Assembly: GCA_039621445.1 (NCBI GenBank)
Contig: CP154955.1
Span: 60,109,564-60,173,563 of the forward strand
DNA: 64,000 nucleotides
Direction: 5' to 3'
Source: Euglena gracilis
Lineage: Eukaryota > Euglenida > Euglenophyceae > Euglenales
Below the pieces are notes generated by a model. It did no database searches and was not told the origin of the DNA. It worked only from the letters and a program-made list of their open reading frames with translations. Positions 33,001 to 45,000 of the stretch are shown here, piece by piece. Position 1 is the stretch's first letter; each line of letters starts with the position of its first letter. The position numbers were made by a program, and so were the translations under genes.

Positions 33001-36000
33001 TCGATCGGCCGATTGAAGTTTTCACGTGTCTGATGCCATGTTGCCCATCAATCAAAAGCACTTCTCTATATAAACGTTCCCACCCATCAGAAGCCCTTTT
33101 CTATACAAAAATTGACCGACACTAACAGATTCAGCAGGGGCGCCGGGCGCGAGCGAGCGAAGCGAGCCGCCCGGCGCCAAGGTTGACGGCTTGTTTTTTT
33201 TTGAAACAAAAAAACATGTTTTTTTAAAAAAAATATGTTTTTTTTAAAAAAAAACAAAAAAAAACGTCATGGAGGGTTTCGGGAAAATTTTTTTTGGGAA
33301 AAAGTGCGTTTTTTATCTCTGCACCATTCATTTTTTTGGGTTGAAAGCATGATTTTTCGCACCAGAAAACACAGATTTGGAAATACTTTCACACATTTGA
33401 TAAAAAAAACTTCACAGGGGGTGTTCCCCCCATGACCCCCCTCCCCCAACCCAACCTAGGACCCGTTTCGCCCAAGTTTTTTCTGAAAAAAACTTGGCCG
33501 GTGATGCCTAATTTGATAAAATATTCCGGTAGATTTTTCTAATTTTCGTTTGGGGGATTCCTATTTTGGAGCCCAAAAAGGATTTTTTCCCAAAAGTTCG
33601 TTTTCGGTGATTTCTAATCTGGCCAAATGTGAACCCCCCTCGTGCCCCCCCCCCCCCCCGTGACCCCCCCCCCCTCGTGACCCGAACCACTTGCGAAAAA
33701 TTTTCTTCAAAAAAAAGGCCTTTTTGCAAGAAAAAAGGTCAATTTTTGCTTTTTCAAAAAAAAACATGTTTTTTTTGCGTTTTTTTTTACCCCCCCCCCC
33801 CCTAGTCGTACGACCACCCCTCATCTATGACCACCCCCCGGTCACAGGTTGCAGGTCATGGGGGTGTTATGACCACCCCCCCCGGTCACAGGTTGCAGGT
33901 TGCGAAAAAATTTAACCCCCCAAAATAAGTCCCCCCCCTGGCCGGTCCGAGCAAAAATCCATGAAATGGACCCCCCCAAAATAAGGTCCCCCCTGCCGGC
34001 GCGAAGCGCCGGATTTTTGAAAAATGGGACATTTTGGGGGGGTAAAAAATGCCATTTTGGGACAGTTTTCACACACACCTACGACCGCCCCCTCATCTAT
34101 GACCACCCCCCGGTCACAGGTTGCAGGTTAGGGGGGTGTTATGACCACCCCCCCCGGTCACAGGTTGCAGGAACCCGGTCATACGACTAGGGGGGGGGGT
34201 AAAAAAAAACACGTTTTTTTTGTTTTTTTTAAAAAAACAAAAAAACGTCAACCCTTGCCGGGCGCCGGCTGGCTGGCGCCGGGCCCTGCTGAATCTGTTA
34301 GTGTCGGTCGATTTTTCTAAAACCTATTTTGTCTGGGCCCGACGCCTGTCTTGATATTCATTCGACCGAACCGCCTGGACGGAAATATGGTCAAAGAAGT
34401 GGTTTTTGGCCCATTGATGGGCGCCTGAATGGAAATCGACTGACATAAACGGCGCCTGAATGGAAATCGACCGACATAAACGGGCGCCTGAACGGAAATT
34501 GATTGACATAAACGGTTTCCGATGTCTTGGAAATCGACCAACCTTTTGTTTCCTTTTTTGAATGCCTTTTTGTTCCGTTTTGGGACATTGTCAGTTTCAG
34601 CCTGAAGCCCGTTAATGTCGACCAACCTTTTGCCTTTTTTTTCGGAATGCTTTTTTCTTTTTTCAATCTCTATATCAAGAACTGCGTCTTAAACGCAGAC
34701 TCTGACCTGAGTCTGCGTTTCGAAACGCAGACTCAGGCCGAATAACAGACTGAGCGTTTCGAAACACAGACTCAGGCCAGAGTCTGTGTTTTTTTAGAAA
34801 CACAGATTTTGACCAAAGCCATGTTGCTATGAACACAGCCTTGGCCCGAAATCCGATGATGTCAATATAATTGCAATACAGGCGTCAAGCCCAGAAAATA
34901 GGTTTGACATTGCCAAATCACTCCTCACCCGAAAGCTTTTCTTTCAGATGACCAGTGATGACAACTGGTTCAGGACAAATTTGCCGAATGCTTTTTCTGA
35001 AGATCCAGAAAATAATAATCTTAAATACCGTCCTTCCGTCTGTTCCATCCAGAGTTCAGCCAGCTGTGATCACCTGGCCACAAAATTTGGTTTTTGTCTG
35101 ATCCATAACTCCTCCACAACCCCATAGGACCAAAAATGTCGAAAAAAAGGGAAATCCAAAATGTCCAAAAAGTCACTAAAAATTCCCAATCTGACCAGCA
35201 ACAGATTTCAATGGAATGGAAATCGACCGACATAAACGGGCGCCTGAATGGAAATCGACTGACATAAACGGGCGCCTGAATGGAAATCGACCGACATAAA
35301 CGGGCGCCTGAATGGAAATCGACCGACATAAACAATTTCAGCCTGAAATCCGTTTGATGTAGTAGAATTAAAACAGGCGTCAGGCCCAGAAAATAGGTTT
35401 TAAAACGGCTTTTCGGCAAAACGGCGAAAAAGCCGTTTAGCCGTCAGCAAAACGGCAAAAAAGCCGTTTTGCCAGCCAAAAATGAGAAAAATGGAAAAAA
35501 GCCGAAAAGCCGAAATGAAACACATACGGGTCAGGGATTTTTTTAAGTTTGGACCCCCGGGGGGGGGAGGGGGGGGGTAGGGTGGGTGGGTCCGCCGGAC
35601 CCCCTCCCCCCCCCCCGGGGGGGGGGTCCATAGGTGTAGGAACAATTTTCTCCCGGGGGGGGCGAGCCAAAAATTTTTCTTGGCACAACCAAAATGTATT
35701 TTTTTCTGTCCTCCTGGCCCCGAAGGGGCCGAGATGCTAACAACGTCTCTTTGAAGCCCAATGGAGCCCAGGTACAGGGGGGGGGGTCCTGGACCCCTCC
35801 TGTTCACTTCCGAACTGAACTGGACATGTTGACTGGTCCGGCGCCGAAGGCGCCGAAAATTTTTTGAAAAAATGTCCTTTTCGGTGTTCGCCCGTCGTTC
35901 CATTTTTCGTTTCTTTTTTTTTCCAAAGTGAACAAGTACATCTGGGTGCATGGGGGGTGGCCCCTGTGCACTTCCGAAGTGAACTGAACAGGGGGGAGGG

Positions 36001-39000
36001 GGAGGTGGGAATCCGGGGACCCGAAGCCCAACTCAATGGCATACATGGAAAATGTGCTGAAGCATAACTGCCGTTTGGAGTTTGTTTGGATGTTCCCGCA
36101 TCCATGGTGCTCGTGAAGAGATTTTGGTGGGAATGGTTGGCAGTAGCCAAATGATGAGTTTGATGCGTGCCTTGGTGTTTGGGTTGCAACCAGGGGTGGG
36201 GGGTTGCGAAGAAGCGATTTTTTCACTTTCAGCAAATTGTTTTCTTTCATTGAAATTGACCTGCAGACTTTTGCCAAACTCGGCTGGTCAAGGAAATGGA
36301 GGGGGGGGGACTCATGGGGAACTGGGTTGTATTCAAACAGCCAAGGTGAAAGTGGTTTGGGGTCCCAAAGAACAATTAGTATCAAAGGAGGGGAAAAAAG
36401 TCGGTTTGTGGCCAAAATCAAACATCAAGAAGTGCCATGGGTTTCAGGGAGGTGAAATGAGCATTTTCTCACGGGCTTTATTTCGGCCGCCAAAGGCGGC
36501 CGAGACGGTAATGGATTTTGCAGTTTCATTTTCTAGAAATATGATTTTAACTAGTAAGGTGGCTGCCGAAGGCAGCCGAGACGGTAACGCCTTTTGAACC
36601 ATTGATCATGGCATTGCAAAGAAAAATATCATACTCATGCCAGAAAAATTTTTTCTTTCCAAAATCCCGGGGGGGGCGGCCGCCCCCCCCCGACCCCCAC
36701 TTTCTACACCCCTGGGGGGGTCCCCCCCGGAGGGGGGTGGGATATACTTTTCGGCGCCGCAGGCGCCGAAAAAATTCTATTTTTAGCACTTTTCGCGATT
36801 TTTCGGCCATTTTTTGTGGGTCCCCCGGACCCCCCTCCCCCCCCCCCCCCCGGGGGGGCCCCCCCCCCCGGGGGGTGGGGGGGGGGGGGGGGCCTCCCCC
36901 TCCCCCCCCCGGTCTTAAAAAAACCCCTGATACGGGTGGGAACCATGGGCACAACCCGTGTTCAGGGAGTATAACGGGTCAAGGGTTACTGTTCAGGGCG
37001 CCTGCAGCGCCCTTGACCAGTTAGCCCTGAATCAGGGTCGTAGCCCACGATTTTTCTGTAACCGTGAATAGAAAGGCCCGGCGTGCCCTGTTTTCCGTTG
37101 GTGTGCTTCACGCCATGTTTTCGGGCATTTTTTGTCATTTTTTTTTACCCAAAAATCCTGTTCACAGAAATGCCCTGTTTTTCATGAATATCTACCATGC
37201 CCCCCCCCTTACTGTCCCCCCCCTTACTGTTCCCATTGGGGGACGGGAACAGGACAGTGTCATAGCACTTTTTGTAAAGGATTCTTGGAACACAAGGTAA
37301 AAAGGGGATTTTTTTGGTCGGTTTTAGGTATTTTCCATCCCACCAAAATCCAACCTAATGCCAAAATGGATGTTGTGGAGGTGCAATTTTCAAGCATGTA
37401 AACCAAATTGGCTTCATTTTGGCATTTTAGGTTGCCTTTTGGGTCTAACTTGGTTGGATGGTTCATGGCCCATGGGAACAGTGAGGGGGGGGAGCTTGTC
37501 CCCCCCCCCCCTTACTGTTCCCATGGACCCAAAAGGGGGCCACGGGACGGGAACAGTAGGGGGGGGGGGCATGGTATTCACGAAAAACAGGGCATATTTT
37601 CGTGAATTGAAAATATGCCCTGTTTTTTTGTGAATAGAAACAGGTCTGTTGAAATGGTGTCCAAATGACCCAAATCATGCCCACATACAGGTTGCCAACA
37701 CAAAAAAGCATACCCCGCCTGACAGCACAAAAAACATACCCCCCCATCTGGTAAGTAAAGCTACAAGCAGCAATGCGGCCAATCAAGCGCTGGATTTGCC
37801 GCGACTGCAACCGTCATGCAAAAGGGCGGGGTATGGGAAGGTCAGTAGCGGGTGTGTCCACCGCGAGCCGCAATGACAGCCCGCATGCGGTTAGGCATGC
37901 TGTCATAAAGTGCTTTGACCTGTTCGGGGGAGATTTCTGCGAAGGCAGCTTGCAGAGCCGACCACAGCTGGTCTTCTTTAAAAAAAACCCCTGGGCCCAG
38001 CCCGACCCAGCTCAGATGCTGCTGTGGTCCAGCCCCCCCCCCCAGGGATGGATGGGAAGCCCGGAGGGGGAGGGTCGACCCCCCCCCTCCTGACATCGAG
38101 GGGGGGTCCGGGGTCCAACAAGGGCTTGGAAGCTTCGCGGCTTTCAAGCTACCATGGACCTTGTTGCATGGTCGGCCGCGCCGAAGGCAACAAAAAAAGG
38201 CGAGTTTAGTGCAGAGGGAAGACACCTGCAGAGAATGATATATACAAAAAAATTGCATTCTAGATTTTTTTTTGGTTCATTTATGCAAAAAAATGCGTTT
38301 TTTGTGTCAAGAACTGTGTTTGGGCCAAGAGTTAGGGGGAGCCCAGGGGCGGGGACCGCGGCGCAGAAGGCGCCGTGGTCGCCCCTGGGCCCCCCTAAAA
38401 CCTTGGCCCAAAACACTGTTCTTGTTTGAAACCGTGTTTTGGGCGAAGATTTAAGACTTTTAAAGTCTCGAAATCAGCCCAAACACGGTTTCAAATTTTC
38501 TCCGGTGCGGAGCGCCGGAATAAAAATTTTTGGGGGTCCATTTGCAAAAAAAAATTGTGTCCACCCACACCCCCCCTCTAAAGAAGTTTTTAAGCCCTCC
38601 CCAAAATTTCTTTCAAATGTGAAGGAAAATAACTCAAAACCCACCCAAATGCCTTCAGAAACCTCCATTTGGGGGTCCATTTGCAAAATTTTTGGGGAAT
38701 ATCTTCTTTCTGTGAGACCACAGAACTGGAACAACCAAAATGCACCACCGTTCACGTCTTAAAAAAACCCCTGGCTCCGATCCATACATCTCTCTAAGGT
38801 TTTGCGAACCCCCCCCCGGGGGGGGGGCGGCTGCAGCCAGCCCCGATTTGGGCCCAGCCCAGCCGCAGCAGCACCCCCCCGGGGGGGGGTGCTGCTAGCC
38901 CTGCTAGCCAGCCCCTTTTTTGGGGGTCCAGCACAAAATTTTTCGGCGCAAAGCGCCGAAATTTTTTGGAGAATCGTGTTCAAAAGTGGCCAAAAATGGG

Positions 39001-42000
39001 GTTTGGGGGGCGTTTGGGGCATTTTTGGGGGGTTTCAGATGCATCATTTTTTCAAAGCTGTGTTCTGCAGGTCATTTTTGGGCATTTTTCCGATTTCAGT
39101 CCAGCTCGCCCCGGTTCGGGTCCAGCCGGGGCCTAGCCCCCCCCCCCCCCGGGGGGGGGGGGGCGGGCTAGCCAGCCCAAATTTCTAGCCCTAGCCCAGC
39201 CCCCCCCCCGGGGTCCTTAGAGAGATGTATGCTCCGGTCACCCATGGTCGCTAACGCCTGGTCACTAGAACATGTTGCTCTACACACCCAGGCTCCAGCT
39301 CATGAAAAACGGACGTGTTTGGATTCTTGTACGCACAAGAAGAATCACTGACAATCCCAATGATGTGAACAGGGCTTGTATCTGTGCGAATACAGTCCCT
39401 AGCCGTAAATTTCCCCCCCCCCCAGGGAGGGTTTTTTGGGCTCTTGACCAGGGGGGGGGGAAATTTTCGGCCGTTTCGGGCACTTTGTCCCGTCCCTTCT
39501 ATTCTTTGAAGCCATGAAGCCGACCGGGATTCGGAATTCATTTGCTGTATGTTGTGGGGTTGTTATGGTATATTCCCGAACGCCTCTGTTCAGGGCGGTG
39601 GGTCTTATTGATAGATACATGCCGGGGATGGTTCAATGGACAAAAAAACCCAAAAGATGCCAAGTCCTCGACCTAGGGGCCATGCAAGTGGTGAAGCTGT
39701 GCTGCCCTTGCATGTATAAAAAAAAAGTCCCAACCCACCTGCCTTAGCTGCTCCTCTGGGGCTGAAGGGGGGGGGGAAAGTTTTCGCCCGTTTCGGAGCC
39801 TTTTGCAAAACCAGGAAAATTCCCAAATTTTAAGGGGGGGGAAAATTTTCGGGGGGGGGACAATTTACGGCAAGGGACTGTAATGGGCATTTCCACCCCC
39901 CAACCCTGGTTGGATTTCTGGGGCGAATCCGACAACCAATTTAACCTTTTTTCCCCTGCAAAGACATGGCCAAAAAATGCTTGGGCACTCGGGGCACACA
40001 GCACGGGAAGCCCAGCCAGAAATGCCCATTTTGGGGGGTCTGGACCCCCCCACCAATATTTATTTTTATCCTGGGGGTGGGGGGCAGAGGTATTTTTAGT
40101 CGTGGACCCCCGAGGGGGGGGGAGGGGGGGTAGGGCAGGGTTCGGTATAAGGAGGGCGTACATGGTTTAGGTGGGGGGTGGTTGGGTTTAGGTGGGTGCC
40201 CCCCCCCCCCCCCCCCCCTCCTGGCCCACCCCCCCCCCACCTGCAAGGGGGTCCGGACAGACCCTCGGGGGGGTTCCCGGGACCCCACCCAGAAAGGGTC
40301 AATTTTTTCCTCCGGCGCTTTGCGCCGAAAAAAGCGAAAAGCGCCGAAATTTTTTTGCATTTTTGGCCAATTTTTGCCCAAAAAGTGCCCAAAATGGCAC
40401 TTTTTGCCCAAAAAGTGCCCAAAATGGCACTTATGGTCGTTTTGGGGGGTCAAAATTTTTCGGCCTGGCGCGAAGCGAAGCGGCGGGCCGAAAATCGGTC
40501 ACCCTGACCGCGCCACTGTTCAGGTGGGGGGGGTGTCTCCCCCGGCCCCGAGCGAGAAATTGGTGATGGACTTTTTGGTGGTCGCTAGCGACTAGTCTAG
40601 CGACCGTTGGTGGTCGGGCCGACTAGTCGGCCCGACCACCAATTTTAAGTCCACCCCCCCCTTCAAAAAAGTTTTTAAGCCCCCCCCCTCGAAAAAAAAA
40701 TTCATTCAAATTTGCAGGAAAATGACTCGAAACCCACCCTAATGCCTTCCAAACCCTCCATTCGGGGGTCGATTTGCAAAAAAAATTGCGTAATACCTTC
40801 TCTTTGCACCTGTTCTGTGAAACCATAGCAATAGGCCCCCCCCCCCGCTAGACGACCAAGGGCGCCGAAGGCGCTTTAGGACTGTTTTGTTTACGGTGCG
40901 CGTGGCATTACATGCGCGCCTGGCCCTGGGTTGGTTACCCCGTGGAGGGGATTTTGTTATTGGGGGGGGGGGCGGCACCCCCCCCCCCCCCCCCGGACGA
41001 CCAAGGGCGCCGAAGGCGCCTTAGGACTGTTTGTTTACGGGTCGCGTGGCATTACATGCGCGCCTGGCCCTGGGTCGGTTACCCCCCGGAGGGGATTTTG
41101 TTATTGGAGGGCGGGGGGGGGGGTGCGGGGGGGGGGCAGCCCCCCCCCCGCTAGACGACCAAGGGCGCCGAAGGCGCCTTAGGACTGTTTTGTTTACGGT
41201 GACCCGAATGGGGGTTTCTGAAGGCATTTATGTGGGTTTCGAGTCATTTTCCTTCATATTTGAATGAAAAAAAATTGGAGGGGGGGGCTTAAAAATTTTT
41301 TTAGAGGGGGGGGGTGGAATTAAAATTGGTGGTCGGCCCGACCACCAATGGTCGGTAGGATTGGTCGCTAGCGACTAGTCGGCCCGACCACCAAAAAGTC
41401 CATCACCAATTTCCCGCAATGAGCCGTCTCCCCCACCCCCCCTCCTGGCCCGCAGGGGGGGGGGGGCCGGACCACCCTCGCCCTCCTCTCCTCATATCGA
41501 ACCCTGGGGTAGGGTGGGTGGGTCCGGCCGAGCCCCCCCCCCCCGGGGGGGTCCCCCCGGAGGGGGGCGGGATATACTTTTCGGCGCCACAGGCGCCGAA
41601 AAATGCTATTTTAGCACTTTTCGCGATTTTTCGGCTATTTTTTGTGGGTCCCCTGGGACCCCCCCCCCGGGGGGCGGCCCCCAGGGGGTGGGTGGGTGGG
41701 AGTGGGGACCAGGCAATTGCTTAAGCACTGTCCCACCCCCCCCCCCCCCGGGGGGGGTCGGCCAGGAGTGGGCAAAACTGGCTTGAGTGACCCTGGCGCC
41801 CAAGGCGCCGGAAAAAATTTTTGGGCCTAAATTGACTGGAAAGTGGCCGTTTTTCTGAGTGGCCGACCACACCCCACCGGGGGGGGTAGTGACTGGCTGT
41901 TTTTATTGAAAATGATTGACTGACTGGTTTTTAAAAAAGTGGAGTGACCCCCCCTCCCCTCCCCCCCGGGGTTCGGTAAGCAGTTGTACTGGCGACCCCC

Positions 42001-45000
42001 CCCCCGGTCTTAAAAAAACCCCTGTGGGGGAGTCCGGCTTTCAGGGTCGGGTTTTCCCATATAGCTTTGCTCGTGGTGAAAAGGCAAAAACAAATCACAC
42101 GCTCCATTTCTACCTCCTCCGTTCAGGCAAGAAGGTGCGGCCCACCCCGGCCCCGGCCGCCGCCTCCACGGAGCGGCTGCTGTGGATCCCTGGTGTCAAG
42201 GCCCCGGAGCACTTGAACAACACGCTGGTCGGGGACCGCGGCTTCGACCCGCTGAACCTCGGCAAGAACCCCAACGCCCTGGAGCGCTTCCGCGTGTCCG
42301 AGGTGTTCCACGGCCGGCTGGCCATGCTGGCGTTCGCCGGGGCGCTGGTGCCGGAGCTGCTGGCCACGCCCCAGTTCATGCCCTCCCATTTTCACCCCCC
42401 CAGAAAAAATCAGAAGAGCTCCATTTACACCGGCCCCTTTTTGCATCCACCATACAAAGAGCAGTAAATACAAAAAGCTCTCAGCTCTTTTCAGCAAGAT
42501 ATGAACAGATGGATTGTTGTTCATTGGGGGAGGACAATGAACCGGGGAGAGGATGAACGGAAATCGTTTTGTCCCTGCCCCCCCCCCGTTCATCACCATG
42601 ACCCATTTATACGGCCCCCCCCAGGATTCGAGAAATGAGAGAAGTGGTAAACTCCCGACACACGAAATGGGGGTTTTAAAATAAATTCTTTGTGGTCACA
42701 GGTGAACAGTTACATCCCCTGGGGGTTTGAGGTAACAGCATGCTTTCGGTCACCCACCCCCCTCAAGGCTTCCCAATTATCTCTGCCCCCTGCTTCCCTC
42801 CCCACAGGGCTCCCTTGCTTCTGAGGGAAACCCCTGGCCATTGCCCTTCATGTAGCTTTTTACCATTGTCTGGGGTGTGCCGCCGCGCGGCGTGGCGTGG
42901 TACGACGCCGTCCACACCCCGGACCCGATCACGCTGACCACGTTCCTGCTGGTGCTGGCCGGGGCCACGGGCCCCATCGAGCTGTGGCGGTACGACGGCC
43001 GGTTCCCCGCCTGGGAGGAGGGGGAGGAGCTGGAGCCCAAGGTGGCCGACATCGCCTACCCGGGGGCCGACCCGTTCGAGTGGTCCAGCGAGGAGGCCAA
43101 GCTGAAGGAGCTGAAGAACGGCCGGCTGGCCATGATTGCCGTGCTGGGCTTCTACTTCCAGCACGCCAAGACAGGGGCCAGCCCCATCGAGAACCTGGTC
43201 GCGTTCATCAACGACGGCGCCAACATCACCACCGCCATGTTCGCCACTGCCGGTGTGGGATTTTTTTTGCCTTTTGTTGTTGTCAGGTTGATGCAGGTCG
43301 GTTTTTGATCAAGTCCAACACTTTTTCAACGGTTGTGATGCGCTTCTCCATTTTGTCTGAGGGCCAGATGAGGCAGGACATTTATTCCCGCAGTCTTTTA
43401 GACCTGCCGACAGTCAATGGGCCTGCCAACAGGATGAAAAAACAAAAATCATTTGAAAAGGGTTCTCAAAAATGGGTTCTCAAAATCTCAAAAATCAACA
43501 AACATATTTTTTCACACTTTTGCATGTTTTTTTGGGTCTGCGATGCATTACTCCCCCCCCCCCCCTAGTCGTACGACCACCCCTCATCTATGACCACCCC
43601 CCGGTCACAGGTTGCAGGTCATGGGGGTGTTATGACCACCCCCCCCGGTCACAGGTTGCAGGTTGCGAAAAAAATTTAACCCCCAAAATAAGTCCCCCCA
43701 CTGGCCGGTCCGTGCAAAAATCCATGAAATGGACCCCCCAAAATAAGGTTCCCCCTGCCGGCGCGAAGCGCCGGATTTTTGAAAAATGGGACATTTTGGG
43801 GGGGTAAAAAATGCCATTTTGGGACACTTTTCACACGCTTCTACGACCGCCCCCTCATCTATGACCACCCCCCGGTCACAGGTTGCAGGTTAGGGGGGTG
43901 TTATGACCACCCCCCCCGGTCACAGGTTGCAGGAACCCGGTCATACGACTAGGGGGGGGGGTAAAAAAGGAATTGCCAGGAATCCCTTTTTTCCCTCGAA
44001 GTCCACCTGTTTTTTCACAAATCTTTCTTGTGGATTTGTCGTTGAATATGGTGGGAAGGGAATTATTTCCATTTTGCAGGGGAATGAAGATGGTGGTTTC
44101 AAGGGAGTGGGACCAGCCGTTATTCCTTTACCGCTATCAATTGTGTATTCCCTTCTTTGGTGGGTTGATGTCTGGCACCGCAGAAAGAAAGCAGGGCAAG
44201 TGAAGGCTGAAAGTGGGGTCCCAGACATTTTGTTCAAAATCCTGAAATGGATAACTACGGACAACTACGGAAAAATACGGATAAGCCCGAAACCCCCAAA
44301 TACGGATAAAAACGGATAACTACGGATAACTACGGATGAGCCAAAATGTCCAAATAAGGATAACTACGGATCTACGTTGTTCTGTACATAGCCGCAGAGA
44401 CATTGGGCCTTTCTGGGCTCAACGTGACCCCCCTTTCTGAGCCTGTTTTTCTTTATGTCTGTTTTCCTGTCTCTAGTGTTGATTGAACGGTTTTTCAAGC
44501 AGCCCTTTTCTTCAGCTTTTTTTCGCAACAATTTTCCATTTGGCGGCGTGCATCCTATGAAGAGATAGCTTTCTTTCAGTTTGGCCAGTGTCATTGATGT
44601 TAAAAACCGACAGAAGATGTCGTCTAACGTCCGGCAGGCAGCCGTTGGCATGTTCTGCAATGGTGCTTGTGAAGAATGGTGGATGAAAGAGTAAAAGACC
44701 CACACCGGACATTGTCGTTTCCATCTGCCTTGGACGCTTGTCGTTTTCTGTTTAGATTGTCATATTTCACGAATTTTTAGGCATTCCTGAGGTTGATGAT
44801 GATCAACTCTCTTCATCCTTTCAATTGCAGCCATTTCTAGATGGATATCCCCTGCCAGGAAGGGTATTTTAGCAAATGAGGATAACTACGGATAACTACG
44901 GATAACTACGGATAAGAATTTGACCCCCCCCAAAAGGATAAGCACAAATCCCTGCATAACCCCTCTTAAAAGCCCCCTTTCCAAACCTGTAAACCCCATT

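Larger units (their letters stand above)
27907..42126 (+). other. Proposed 14.2-kb intron filled with repeats
   Basis: From GTGTGT after presequence exon 3 to CCTCCGTTCAG before the first LHC A exon. It contains no further LHC segment. It holds hAT-like MITEs, two large TIR elements, Tc1-like DNA with a transposase fragment, foldbacks and homopolymers. If the presequence does not belong to the LHC gene, this is intergenic plus the end of another intron. Confidence 0.45.

Noticed and set aside
38740-42024. Orphan MITE right termini at 38,772, 37,993 and 42,018 as complete elements
   Set aside because: No left terminus with the matching 8-bp flank was found for any of them.
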